Shown: positions 33,041-41,665, numbered from the stretch's first letter. The stretch is DNA of 64,000 nt from Parasphingorhabdus flavimaris (GCF_013371215.1 NZ_JABWMH010000003.1:124001-188000); one strand, 5' to 3'. Notes: a model not told the origin generated them from the sequence alone. Numbers and translations: made by a program.

Positions 33041-35389
33041 CTAGAATTTGAGAGCGACTTCCGCACCATAGGTCCGTGGCGCGCCCAGACGTGATATTTC
33101 ATCACCGAAGAATGCAATCACGTTCGCGCGATAGACTTTGTTGGTCAGGTTGCGGCCCCAGATCGAGAAGGACAGGTCGCGCGTCGGGCTGAGGGTCAAC
33201 CGTCCGCCCAGCGTTCCGTAACCAGGCTCATTGGCCAGGGCATCGGGGCTCCAGCTCATCTTGCCTTGATGGCTATAGCTCAGATTGGCCGCAAAACCGT
33301 CGGACCATGAACCAAGATCGGTCACGTAGTTCGCGCTGACGTTGAACTGATAATCCGGGGTCCGTTGCAGGAACTTGCCGTCGTTCACATTGCCGACCGA
33401 GTCGGTGAACTCGAGATATTTGGTGTCGAGCAAGGTCAGTGCGCCGTTCAGGTTGAAGCCGGGGAACAGGACAACTTGCGCTTCCGCTTCGATACCCAGG
33501 ATCTTCGCATCGGCGGCATTATCCGTGATGTTGCACAGACAGATCTGCGACGTCTGTGTGACCTGCAGATTCTTGTAGCGCATCGAGAATGCAGCGACAT
33601 TCAACCGAGCACGACGGTCGAACAGATCGAATTTCGCGCCGACTTCGTAGCTGTTGACCTTTTCCGGATCATAGCTGCTCTGCGCTGCCAGAGCATTGGC
33701 CGGATCGTCCTCGAACCCGCCGCCCTTGTAGCCCGTCGAATAGGTCGCATAGAGCATTATGTCGGGGTTGGGCTTGAACTCTGCAGTAACCTGCGGCGTA
33801 AATTGAGACCAGTGGTTGGAGTAGGCGGTCGTGTAACCGCCACCCTCGACATAATTGGCCGCAAGCGGAGCGGACGGAACCGGATCATTGGGTGTGAATT
33901 TGTCGCCCGTTTCCAGCGCCAGACCGGTGACGGTTCCGCTCTTCTTGTCGCGTGACCAGCGCAGGCCGCCGACGATCCGGAACTGCTCGCTGAAGCGATA
34001 GCCCAGTTGTCCGAAGATCGCATAAGAGGTGTTTTCCCCGTCATTGTCCCAAAGCGACTGGCCGTTCAGCGTCGGGATCGCGGGGGTTGCGATTTCGAAA
34101 GCGATAATATCGTCTTTCTTGACTTTATCGTGCTGGAAATATCCGCCGACGATCCAGTCGAACCCGCGGTCATAGGCCTGTTCGGAGACCATCCGGATTT
34201 CCTGCGTGAACTGCTTGATATTCTCTCTCTCACGTACCGGAGACCGGAACAGAAGAGGCAGGACGATCCCGTAATTGTTGCTGGGGCCGATGCCGGTCTG
34301 GTCATATTGGCTGAACGCCTTGCCGCTGCGATAGCCGGTAATGCTGGTAAGCGTACCAAGGCCTTCAAACTCGTTCGACAGGTTAAGCGTCAGTCCCCAG
34401 GCCTCGCGGTCGAGTTGTTGCGGGGTGGGATTCACGTCGCCCTTGTAGGTCTGCCAGTCGGGCAGGCTTTCCCGGATGGAAAGGCCTTCTGGCCGCAAGG
34501 CAGCGACCTGCGCACGCGCCGTGCTCCATGGACCGGCGCCGGCGTCGGGACCATCCAGGGCCACCGAGTGGAAACCGTTCGAACTGTCCTTGGTAAAGTC
34601 GGCGATCAGCAGCGCGCTGAAATCGGAATTTGACGGCAGATATTGCAACTGTCCGCGCATCTGTACGCTGTCGACATTGTCGAGGTCGATGTCATGGGCG
34701 ATATCGCGGGCAAAGCCGTCACGATTGCGCACCTGGAACGCGAACCGTCCGTTGACGCTATCGCTGATCGGCCCGGTGAAATGTCCTTTCACCAGCTTTT
34801 CGTTATAATTTCCGTAGGATGCGTTGAGGCTTCCTCCGTAGGTCGATTCCGGACGCGCGCTGTAGATGCTGATCGCACCGCCGGCGACATTGCGGCCCAG
34901 AAGCACGCCCTGGGGTCCGCGAACGACTTCGACACGGCCGATATCATAGAGATCGAAATTGAACAGGCCGGAGCGGCCGACATAGACGTCGTCGGTGAAT
35001 ATCCCGATCGACTGATCGGCCGTCGGGGAATCAAGCCGCGTGTTGGTGATACCGCGGATGTTGAATTCCTGATCGAGGGGAGACAGTGCGGTGAACGACA
35101 GGGAGGTCGCTTCGCCAGCAAGATCCTCGAAGCTGAGGACGCGGGCTGTTTCGAGGCTATCCGCTGAAAAAGCGGAAATTGCCGCGGATGTGTCCTGCAC
35201 ATTTGTGTCGCGGCGCTGTGCCGTCACGACGATGACATCGAGTTGCATATTAGAACCTGCTTCCGCGGAAGCTTCGTTCTGCGTCTCGGCCTGCGCGGGC
35301 ACCACAGCGGTCTGTGCGAGCGCCGCCGCAGGGAAGGCAAGGCAACTGATTGCTAAAGAAAGGTGACTCGATGTCTTGAACAAACTCAT
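33041..35389 (-). CDS. TonB-dependent outer-membrane receptor (782 aa)
   Basis: It has a signal peptide from MSLFKTSSHLSLAIS to PAAALAQT, a TonB-box-like DVIVVTAQRRDTNVQD, a plug with VEVVRGPQGVLLGRNVAGGA, and a barrel ending YGAEVALKF. This is the class linked to uptake of hydrophobic or xenobiotic compounds in sphingomonads. ATG 35389 has GGGAGA upstream and places the signal peptide at residue 1; the ATG at 35443 gives an unlikely extension. The promoter region carries cis-element E, tying it to the catabolic cluster, so it is the best candidate for the outer-membrane importer of the pathway substrate. Confidence 0.94.
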   Translation of the reverse strand: MSLFKTSSHLSLAISCLAFPAAALAQTAVVPAQAETQNEASAEAGSNMQLDVIVVTAQRRDTNVQDTSAAISAFSADSLETARVLSFEDLAGEATSLSFTALSPLDQEFNIRGITNTRLDSPTADQSIGIFTDDVYVGRSGLFNFDLYDIGRVEVVRGPQGVLLGRNVAGGAISIYSARPESTYGGSLNASYGNYNEKLVKGHFTGPISDSVNGRFAFQVRNRDGFARDIAHDIDLDNVDSVQMRGQLQYLPSNSDFSALLIADFTKDSSNGFHSVALDGPDAGAGPWSTARAQVAALRPEGLSIRESLPDWQTYKGDVNPTPQQLDREAWGLTLNLSNEFEGLGTLTSITGYRSGKAFSQYDQTGIGPSNNYGIVLPLLFRSPVRERENIKQFTQEIRMVSEQAYDRGFDWIVGGYFQHDKVKKDDIIAFEIATPAIPTLNGQSLWDNDGENTSYAIFGQLGYRFSEQFRIVGGLRWSRDKKSGTVTGLALETGDKFTPNDPVPSAPLAANYVEGGGYTTAYSNHWSQFTPQVTAEFKPNPDIMLYATYSTGYKGGGFEDDPANALAAQSSYDPEKVNSYEVGAKFDLFDRRARLNVAAFSMRYKNLQVTQTSQICLCNITDNAADAKILGIEAEAQVVLFPGFNLNGALTLLDTKYLEFTDSVGNVNDGKFLQRTPDYQFNVSANYVTDLGSWSDGFAANLSYSHQGKMSWSPDALANEPGYGTLGGRLTLSPTRDLSFSIWGRNLTNKVYRANVIAFFGDEISRLGAPRTYGAEVALKF

Positions 35390-35772
35390 ATATTTTCTCC
35401 CATCATATCCGGTCATTGAAGCAGCCGGTCTATCTTCGCACATCCGTAAACCATCGTAGTGGGTTCGTCAATGCAAGTTAGTCGAATGTGTTGAAGAGTG
35501 CGACCTCATGCTCAAGGCAGCCGTCCCGGCGAGACGATGCCTCCCTCTCACTTACGGGGATTATCATCCGGATTAAGGTTCGATGCCGATTTAGATGATC
35601 GCATTCCGGGAAATCTTGCCGTTGCAGTCGCCACGCAACAATCCCTGCCCGCCAATAGGCCAACAGAGGCAGCTATCGGGCAGCCGTCCTGAGGGGGATA
35701 TTATCGGTTTCCGATCACTCCGGAGATGCTCCGGGGTTCCGTGTCGCTCTAACCCAATAAATGGCAGAAAAA
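35390..35772. other. Intergenic region between TonB receptor and tRNA-Arg
   Basis: About 380 bp. Apart from cis-element E, and the receptor promoter that should lie near it, I see no gene, RNA or strong repeat. Short open frames on both strands lack ribosome-binding sites and recognisable products. Confidence 0.5.
35458..35479 (-). promoter_or_regulatory. Cluster-wide cis-element, copy E (TonB receptor), most degenerate
   Basis: On the minus strand the element begins ACTTGCATTGACGAACC, then N2CT. It keeps ACTT, AT, ACC and CT of the consensus but deviates in the centre. It lies 68 bp before the receptor start codon, further than the other copies. Confidence 0.5.
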
Positions 35773-35849
<77 letters not shown>

Positions 35850-35932
35850 CAGGGCGTGTACCGCCGGATGGGCGTTTAGCAGCGACATTGCCCGATTGCC
35901 AATCAAATATTTGGCCTTTTGCGCGCGGCGGT

Positions 35933-36340
35933 CTAGTCTTCGCCTTCCGCCTTCGGAATTTTCTCGATCTGCTGGAACTTGCCGAGGCCGCAGGCGCCGC
36001 GCGTGTCCAGCTGGCCGCCGGTCTGCGACAGCACGTGAATGATATCGACGCTGCACAGCCGGTTGGTGGAGGTCTTGTAGGAAAAAGCCTCTTCAAAGCC
36101 GAGGCCGCCGCATTTGTTGGGCAGCTTGTTGCGATAGATATCGCCGTTGCGCATCTCGAAATCGATCGTCTGGTCGTCGATCACGTCGGTCGAGCGGATG
36201 CTCGAACGGGTGATGCAGCTTTTCGGTTCGCCGATCGCGCGGATTTCAGATATCTCGTCGCCGGACGGCTTCTCTGCGGCAAAAGCCAGGCTGCCGGCGG
36301 TCAGGGCGGACGCGATGATGACGGTGGATTGCAGGCGCAT
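35933..36340 (-). CDS. Secreted DUF6491-like protein (135 aa)
   Basis: An exported protein with signal peptide MRLQSTVIIASALTAGSLAF ending before AEKP. The mature part has four spaced cysteines (KSCITR, NKCGGLGFEE, RLCSVD, GACGLGKFQ) and the pattern DDQTIDFEMRNGDIYRNKLPNKC, typical of the small DUF6491 proteins of sphingomonads. The function is unknown; two disulfides are likely. AAGGAGAAGAAC before ATG 36340 is an excellent ribosome-binding site. It is located between tRNA-Arg and nth. Confidence 0.8.
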   Translation of the reverse strand: MRLQSTVIIASALTAGSLAFAAEKPSGDEISEIRAIGEPKSCITRSSIRSTDVIDDQTIDFEMRNGDIYRNKLPNKCGGLGFEEAFSYKTSTNRLCSVDIIHVLSQTGGQLDTRGACGLGKFQQIEKIPKAEGED

Positions 36341-36423
36341 GTTCTTCTCCTTGCGATATCTGCCATTTGGGCGGCGAATTTACATTCCGATATATTTCGC
36401 GAAGCTGAATGCCGGCCGGAATG

Positions 36424-37095
36424 TTACGAATCGTCGGTCCAGCCGTCCGGCGCCGGCGTTTTCTTCTTGAACCGGCAGAGATCGGCAACCGGACAGCGCC
36501 AGCATTCGGGCTTGCGCGCCTTGCAGATATAGCGGCCGTGCAGGATCAGCCAGTGGTGGGCGTGGACGCGGAACGGGGCAGGGGTCTGTTTCTCGAGTTT
36601 CTTCTCCACCGCCAGCACGGTCTTTCCGGGCGCCAGGCCGGTGCGGTTGCCGACCCGGAAAATATGCGTGTCGACCGCAAATGTCTCGGCACCAAAGGCG
36701 CAGTTCATCACGACATTGGCGGTCTTGCGTCCGACTCCGGGCAGCTTGACCAGTTCGTCGCGGTCCGCCGGAACCTCGCCGCCATAGTCGGCAATCAGCA
36801 TCTCCGACAGCGCGATGACATTTTTCGCCTTGGTATTGTAGAGGCCGATCGTCTTGATGTGCTCCTTCAGCCCGTCGAGCCCGAGATCGACCATCTGCTG
36901 CGGCGTTGTCACTTCGGCAAACAGAAGCCGGGTCGCCTTGTTGACGCCGATATCGGTCGATTGCGCCGACAGCGCCACGGCGACCACCAGCTGATAGACA
37001 TTGCCATAGTTGAGCTCGGTCTCCGGCGACGGATTGTCGGCGGCGAGGCGCGAGTAGAATTCGAAGATATCGGCTTTTTTCATGGCCGCCGTCAT
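36424..37095 (-). CDS. nth: Endonuclease III
   Basis: A DNA glycosylase/AP lyase that removes oxidised pyrimidines in base-excision repair. It has a helix-hairpin-helix with the catalytic Lys (LPGVGRKTANVV), the catalytic Asp in AVDTHIFRV and a C-terminal 4Fe-4S motif with C-x6-C-x2-C-x5-C spacing (CKARKPECWRCPVADLC). The family N-terminus aligns with MKKADIFEFYSRL. I place the start at ATG 37095, four codons before it; ATG 37083 and ATG 37143 are alternatives. Length is about 223 aa, normal for the family. Confidence 0.94.
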   Translation of the reverse strand: MTAAMKKADIFEFYSRLAADNPSPETELNYGNVYQLVVAVALSAQSTDIGVNKATRLLFAEVTTPQQMVDLGLDGLKEHIKTIGLYNTKAKNVIALSEMLIADYGGEVPADRDELVKLPGVGRKTANVVMNCAFGAETFAVDTHIFRVGNRTGLAPGKTVLAVEKKLEKQTPAPFRVHAHHWLILHGRYICKARKPECWRCPVADLCRFKKKTPAPDGWTDDS

Positions 37096-37167
37096 GGCCG
37101 GTCGCGGCGCAAAATACAATCGGCCGCTCTGGCCGGATGTCATCCGGGCATCAGCGGCGCCGGCGAA

Positions 37168-37614
37168 TCATTGGGTCAGGCGGCGCTCGTCGAACCATTG
37201 CCGCATGATCGCGGCCTGACAACCGGTCGATCCGTAGGTGCCGACCACCGAGCAGCTGCCCGGGCGGCCCGGCCGGGCGGCTTCTTCATGAGCGGCGAGG
37301 GCGGAGGACCAGCTCTGTTCTCCGGCCTGTTCTTCCGCTTCGACTTCCCGCACTTCCTTTGGAATGCGATAGCGTTCCGATTCGGGGCGTTGCGCGCAGA
37401 CAACGATCTCGTCGCCTTGCGCTTCCGGACATGCATCCTCGCCATAGGTCACCAGAACATTGATCCGTTCCGGCGTGTCGAGAGGAGCGGGCGGACTGGC
37501 CGTCGCGGTCGTGCTCCAGAGACAGGCTGTCGCCGCGATTGCGCCCGATGTGGTGATATGCTTGAGAAAAATGATCCCGGCCTTCTCGCTGTTGCGCTCG
37601 TCGCGGGCCCTCAC
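37168..37614 (-). CDS. Conserved sphingomonad exported protein (148 aa)
   Basis: It has a hydrophobic stretch (HITTSGAIAATACLWSTTATA) that acts as a signal peptide if translation starts near it. A segment resembling a pattern I recall from sphingomonad proteins follows: LVTYGEDACPEAQGDEIVVC then ERYRIPKEVRE. The C-terminal part, CSVVGTYGSTGCQAAIMRQW, has two cysteines. The function is unknown. ATG 37614 gives an unusually charged 17-residue leader, and a non-ATG start closer to the hydrophobic stretch is possible. It lies between nth and another small conserved gene. Confidence 0.7.
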   Translation of the reverse strand: MRARDERNSEKAGIIFLKHITTSGAIAATACLWSTTATASPPAPLDTPERINVLVTYGEDACPEAQGDEIVVCAQRPESERYRIPKEVREVEAEEQAGEQSWSSALAAHEEAARPGRPGSCSVVGTYGSTGCQAAIMRQWFDERRLTQ

Positions 37615-37676
37615 CGGCCGCTGTTTCCCGCGAGCATAAGCGGATATTCATTGCGGGACACTGAACGAACGGCGGG

Positions 37677-37946
37677 TCAGGTCGGGCCGTCGCCCTGTAC
37701 CCGGTCCATCATGTCCATGAAATCCCGGGCGCTGTTGCGATCGGCCTCGTCCTCGAACGCCGTGTCGAGATCAAGATGCGTGCCGAGCATATAGAGGACC
37801 GCCCAGAGCGCGAAACGCCGCCCGCGATCCTGTTCCAGACCGAAGTCGACGCGCATATGCTCGATCCCCGCGGCCATCGCCTCCGGCTGGATCGCGCCCA
37901 GGTCGGCGGTGCCGAAATAGCGTTGCAGCTGATCATCAAAATCCAT
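37677..37946 (-). CDS. Small conserved hypothetical protein (89 aa)
   Basis: An acidic, mostly helical cytoplasmic protein (MDFDDQLQRYFGTADLGAI, RRFALWAVLYMLGTHLDLD, ARDFMDMMDRV). No catalytic motif is seen. Similar short proteins occur next to housekeeping genes in sphingomonads, as far as I recall. The function is unknown. The Shine-Dalgarno sequence is weak, so the start is uncertain. Codon use is like the neighbours. Confidence 0.65.
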   Translation of the reverse strand: MDFDDQLQRYFGTADLGAIQPEAMAAGIEHMRVDFGLEQDRGRRFALWAVLYMLGTHLDLDTAFEDEADRNSARDFMDMMDRVQGDGPT

Positions 37947-38130
37947 GATCAGGGCTTATGGGCTGCGGCGATGCTTGGCAAGCGGGGCGTGGGCGGTACG
38001 GGGTGCCGGTTTATCCTGTCGCTGCGGACAATATATCCTCAGCCTGTCTCCACCAGACCAGAATCTTCATAATTCATCGGCATGATGGGCAAATTCTATC
38101 CAGCAGGTCCATTTCGTCCGGGAGCATAAA

Positions 38131-39384
38131 ATGGCATTTATCAATCATTTCGAAGAGGATGAAGTCGAGCAGGAATATATCCGCAGTGAACGCCAATCCC
38201 GGCTATATTCGACCCGGGCGGTGATCGTCATCGGGCCTCTGATTTTCCTCGGGTTCTTCATGTTGACCCCGGTTTTTTCTTCCAACGAAGCCTTCGCGAT
38301 ATTCAATATCACGACGGTGGTGACTGTCGCATTTTTCGCAACCATAATGTTCGTGACCGGCACCCGCCACTATATTGAAAAGACATGGCTGGATGTGTTG
38401 CCGTTCATCTGCCTGTCGATAGCGGCGGCTGTCTTGATGACCGTTCTGGTACGCACGGTTGATCCCGAACAGCTCGATCTCACCAAGATTTCCGTGATCT
38501 TCTTCGGTTTGATCTACTTTATCGCCAGCGTCCTGTTCGTCGCCAATGTGCGGCTTTTCATGATCTGGGCGATCGGGCTGCTCGGGGTCTTCTTCGTCTA
38601 TATGGAGACCCACGGCATATCGATCGACGAGATGTACCATAGCGTTGTAAACATCGGTTTCTTCCTGTTGTTCGCGATCTTTTCCAACTGGGAGGTTGAT
38701 CGCCGGGCGCGGGAAATGTTCGTCAGTCGTCAACAGCTGGATCTGGAACGCAAAAAGACCGAAAAACTGCTCTACAATGTCCTGCCGCAACAGGTGGCGA
38801 AGCGTTTGCGTGCGGGCGAAGTGGTCGCCGATTCCTTTTCGGATATATCGGTGGTGTTTATCGATATTGTCGGCTTCTCCAAACTCTCCAAACAGCTTTC
38901 CCCCGGACATCTGGTGGAGCAGTTAAACGGGTTCTTCCTGATCGCCGATCAATGCGCGAACCGCCATGGCATCGAAAAGGTAAAGACGATCGGCGATTGC
39001 TATCTCGCAGTCTCGGGCGGGACGACTTCCAATGGCCCGGGTGCGAAGGAAGCGGTCAATTTTGCTATCGATGTGATTGCCGAGATGCAGAATCGCGCGG
39101 CGGAAAGCGGCATCGACATTCAGTTGCGGGTCGGCGTCCACTCCGGTCCGGTGGTTGGCGGGGTGGTCGGAACGAACCGGCTGGCCTATGATTATTGGGG
39201 CGATACGATGAATATTGCCAGCAGGATCGAGGGTGCGGCGGAACCCAATGGTATCGCGGTATCTGCGGCGACCTATTTTCAATGCGCCAATAGCCACAAA
39301 TTCGGTTCGCCCGAAACTATCCCGCTGAAGGGAGTGGGGGATACGACCATCTATCGGCTCAAACCGGCCATGGAGGAGCGGTGA
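38131..39384 (+). CDS. Membrane-anchored class III adenylate cyclase (417 aa)
   Basis: Six predicted membrane helices (residues 28-190), a coiled-coil-like linker (DRRAREMFVSRQQLDLERKK) and a class III cyclase domain (about 230-410). Metal-binding Asp residues lie in VVFIDIVGFSKLS and KTIGDCYLAVSGG. The Lys of EKVKTIGD and the Asp of YDYWGDTMN specify adenine, and the transition-state Asn/Arg are in TMNIASRIEG. It should make cAMP in response to an unknown membrane signal. GGGAGC 6 nt before ATG 38131 supports the start. No operon partner is evident. Confidence 0.92.
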   Translation: MAFINHFEEDEVEQEYIRSERQSRLYSTRAVIVIGPLIFLGFFMLTPVFSSNEAFAIFNITTVVTVAFFATIMFVTGTRHYIEKTWLDVLPFICLSIAAAVLMTVLVRTVDPEQLDLTKISVIFFGLIYFIASVLFVANVRLFMIWAIGLLGVFFVYMETHGISIDEMYHSVVNIGFFLLFAIFSNWEVDRRAREMFVSRQQLDLERKKTEKLLYNVLPQQVAKRLRAGEVVADSFSDISVVFIDIVGFSKLSKQLSPGHLVEQLNGFFLIADQCANRHGIEKVKTIGDCYLAVSGGTTSNGPGAKEAVNFAIDVIAEMQNRAAESGIDIQLRVGVHSGPVVGGVVGTNRLAYDYWGDTMNIASRIEGAAEPNGIAVSAATYFQCANSHKFGSPETIPLKGVGDTTIYRLKPAMEER

Positions 39385-39581
39385 ACTCGCTGCCGCACCG
39401 TTGCTGCTGGACCAGGTGGCACATGATGTTCAGCCAGTCCGGCGCTCCGTCAGCCTCAGGTCATGATATAGCCGCCACGGATCATTACAATCGATGCCCA
39501 GGGCTTATCGGCTGCGCTTGTGGTTGGTAAGCCGGGCCTCCATTTCCCCATTCGCCGGGAACGGATCGCCACGCGGCGCGT

Positions 39582-40067
39582 ATGGAAAACATGGAGAGTC
39601 CGGAAACGACGCTGACAGAGATTTTTTCCTACACGACGATCGGGCTGTCACTGGCCCTGATGTCGGGGCTGGCGCTGGGCCACGTGACCGAGCAATCAAT
39701 GCATCCCCGCCTGTCTACCCCGCCGCCCGCGGACCCGGTCGAACGCTATGCGCTTGGTCAGAACGCCTACAAGATGCCCCATATCCCCGCCCGCATGACC
39801 CGCACACCGCCCGCCGAATATGCCGACGCCAGCCATGAAATCGGCCGCTACGAAAAGGGCGCGCGGGTGCTGGCACCGCAGGAGCCCGCCCGCAAGATCG
39901 AGCGGCTCCGGCTGGAACGGCTGCTTGCCTGGAATGAGGAGAATTTTGGGCGCGGTGACGGTCGGGCAGATCAGGCCGAGACGCTTGCAGACGACCATGC
40001 GCCCATCGATGTCGGCGCGGTAATGGATGCGCCGGAGACGGTGATGATGCGAGCCAGCGGGATATAA
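39582..40067 (+). CDS. Hypothetical protein with one membrane segment (161 aa)
   Basis: I do not recognise the family. There is a single hydrophobic helix near residues 15-34 (SYTTIGLSLALMSGLALGHV), then a proline- and charge-rich soluble part with no known motif. The start is ATG 39582 or ATG 39591, which has GGAA shortly upstream. GC-rich third positions suggest a real gene, but overlapping antisense frames are also open, so confidence is moderate. Confidence 0.5.
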   Translation: MENMESPETTLTEIFSYTTIGLSLALMSGLALGHVTEQSMHPRLSTPPPADPVERYALGQNAYKMPHIPARMTRTPPAEYADASHEIGRYEKGARVLAPQEPARKIERLRLERLLAWNEENFGRGDGRADQAETLADDHAPIDVGAVMDAPETVMMRASGI

Positions 40068-40339
40068 CGCAATCGCACCGGTCGAAGACTGGTTGTCCCA
40101 ATACATTAGCTGTCTGTTCGGTGCAGAATCCGCTATTCCGCCGAAGGTGTGGATTGAGCCAATCGGCGCTGCGGAGAGGAAGGCTGTGCCAGGTCCTGAC
40201 GTGCTACGAATTGGTTCGACTAAGGCCGTAATTTCAACCGCTTATACCTTCTGCCATTAACGAGAAGGAGGCAAAACTTCTGCACTGATGCGCCGTTCAG
40301 GCCATTGTCGCATCCCGACAGCGCGATATTGCAAATGCC
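40068..40339. other. Intergenic region without recognised genes
   Basis: About 270 bp. AGAAGGAGG at 40262-40270 looks like a ribosome-binding site, but the frame that follows (ATG 40288) runs antisense into the small membrane-protein gene and its terminator and is not convincing. No RNA gene is recognised. Confidence 0.45.
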
Positions 40340-40370
40340 AAAAAAAAAGCGGGGCATATAGCCCCGCTTT
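40340..40370 (-). terminator. Intrinsic terminator of the small membrane-protein gene
   Basis: AAAGCGGGGC / GCCCCGCTTT with a 5-nt loop, followed on the minus transcript by nine U residues (the A-run at 40340-40348). It lies 22 bp after the stop at 40392. Confidence 0.95.
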
Positions 40371-40391
40371 AAAAGCAAAATTGTCAAAAGC

Positions 40392-40649
40392 TCAAGGGCT
40401 CGTAGGGGTATCGCTATCGCTTTCGCTGACTTCGGCGATCAGCAAAAAACCACCGATAACAGCAACCGATGCCAAAATTCCGAGAAGCGTACCGCTGCCT
40501 TCAAGGTTCGAAGCATTTTCGGTCTTGGCGGATACGCGCTCGACTTTCGATGCGACGGGCTTTGCAACGCTCTGCTGCGATTGAGCCAAGGCTGGTGCAG
40601 CAATCATGGAAGTGGCAGCAATGCAGGCTGCGATTTTACCAAATTTCAT
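40392..40649 (-). CDS. Small exported membrane protein (85 aa)
   Basis: It has a signal peptide MKFGKIAACIAATSMIAAPA (cleavage after LAQS), a short linker and a C-terminal membrane helix (GTLLGILASVAVIGGFLLIA) with an acidic/Thr tail. The architecture matches small cell-envelope proteins often seen in sphingomonads; the function is unknown. ATG 40649 is preferred to ATG 40688 because the signal peptide then starts at residue 1 and CGGAG lies 9 nt upstream. It is a monocistronic unit closed by a strong terminator. Confidence 0.78.
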   Translation of the reverse strand: MKFGKIAACIAATSMIAAPALAQSQQSVAKPVASKVERVSAKTENASNLEGSGTLLGILASVAVIGGFLLIAEVSESDSDTPTSP

Positions 40650-40799
40650 TATCGTAATCTCCGAATTTCTGTATTTCAATTTTATCATATGCTTCTGAGC
40701 CTAGGGAGACCAATGTTCGGCGGGAAAGTCAATAAAAATTAGCAATATCACGACAATGTACAGAACCTGTCACAATATAGTGACAGTTATTCTCGAATT

Positions 40800-41531
40800 T
40801 CATTGCAAACCCAAAACCCCGTCCATCCCGTACCGCCCGGCACTCTGCCCGGCCAGCCAGCCAGCCGCCTTCACGGCGCCGCGCGCAAAGATCATGCGGT
40901 TTTCCGCCCTATGGGTCAGCTCGATCCGTTCCTCGTCGCTCGCCAATATGACCGTGTGATCCCCCGCCACCGATCCGCCGCGCAGCGCGGCAAAGCCGAT
41001 CGCGCCTTTTTTGCGCGCGCCGGTTATGCCGTCGCGACCGCTTTCGCTGTTGTTGGCCAGATCAATCTCGCGCCCCCGCGCAGCCGCTTCGCCCAGCAGT
41101 TTTGCGGTGCCGCTCGGCGCGTCCACTTTATGCCGGTGGTGCATCTCGACAATCTCGATATCCCAGTCATCGCCCAGCCTGCCCGCTGCCTGCTCGACCA
41201 GCGCCGCCAGCATATTGACGCCGAGCGAGGTATTGCCGGTCTGCAGCACCGGGATATTGGTCGCCGCCGCGTCGATCGCGGCATGATGCGCGTCTTCCAG
41301 CCCGGTGGTGCCGATGACGATCGGCTTGCCCGCCGCCACGCAGGCGTCGAGCGTCGCCTGCAGCGCCTTCGGCGAAGAGAAATCGACCAGCACATCGCTC
41401 GCACCGACCAGCGCCGCGACATCGTCGCCCTGGTCCGCGCCGCCGGCATGGGCGTGCTCCGCTTCCGCGATCGCCGCGACCAGCGCCTGTCCCATGCGGC
41501 CCTTGCTGCCGATAATTCCGATGGCTGTCAT
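40800..41531 (-). CDS. dapB: 4-hydroxy-tetrahydrodipicolinate reductase
   Basis: A reductase of the lysine/diaminopimelate pathway that uses NAD(P)H to form tetrahydrodipicolinate. It has the Rossmann loop IGIIGSKGRMGQALV, VLVDFSSPKA, VIGTTGL and the catalytic HHRHKVDAPSGTA (His and Lys). The length of 243 aa is normal for alphaproteobacterial DapB. It is distinct from the DapB-like oxidoreductase at 23 kb. It diverges from the sirtuin gene, and the spacer contains a 25-bp imperfect inverted repeat. Confidence 0.96.
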   Translation of the reverse strand: MTAIGIIGSKGRMGQALVAAIAEAEHAHAGGADQGDDVAALVGASDVLVDFSSPKALQATLDACVAAGKPIVIGTTGLEDAHHAAIDAAATNIPVLQTGNTSLGVNMLAALVEQAAGRLGDDWDIEIVEMHHRHKVDAPSGTAKLLGEAAARGREIDLANNSESGRDGITGARKKGAIGFAALRGGSVAGDHTVILASDEERIELTHRAENRMIFARGAVKAAGWLAGQSAGRYGMDGVLGLQ

Positions 41532-41574
41532 ATCCCGGTCCCTGTCTTTGGTCCTGTGTTGAACATCCCTCTAG

Positions 41575-41665
41575 CCGTTCGTGTCGAGCGAAGTCGAGAC
41601 ACGTTGGAATCAAATTTCTCGCAAGTTCGCCCCACATGCTTCTCGACTTCGCTCGAAGCGAACGG
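41575..41665. repeat. Inverted pair of a sphingomonad-type intergenic repeat
   Basis: CCGTTCGTGTCGAGCGAAGT and its next five bases (41575-41599) are repeated in reverse orientation at 41641-41665 with two mismatches. Together they could form a long hairpin with a 41-nt loop. The TCGAGCGAAGTCGAGA word is, as I recall, a common REP-like element in sphingomonad genomes. It lies between divergent dapB and cobB. Confidence 0.75.

Noticed and set aside
40262-40584. Good Shine-Dalgarno-like AGAAGGAGG followed by ATG 40288 on the plus strand
   Set aside because: The frame runs through a strong opposite-strand terminator and antisense to a gene with a clear signal peptide; the product has no recognisable feature.
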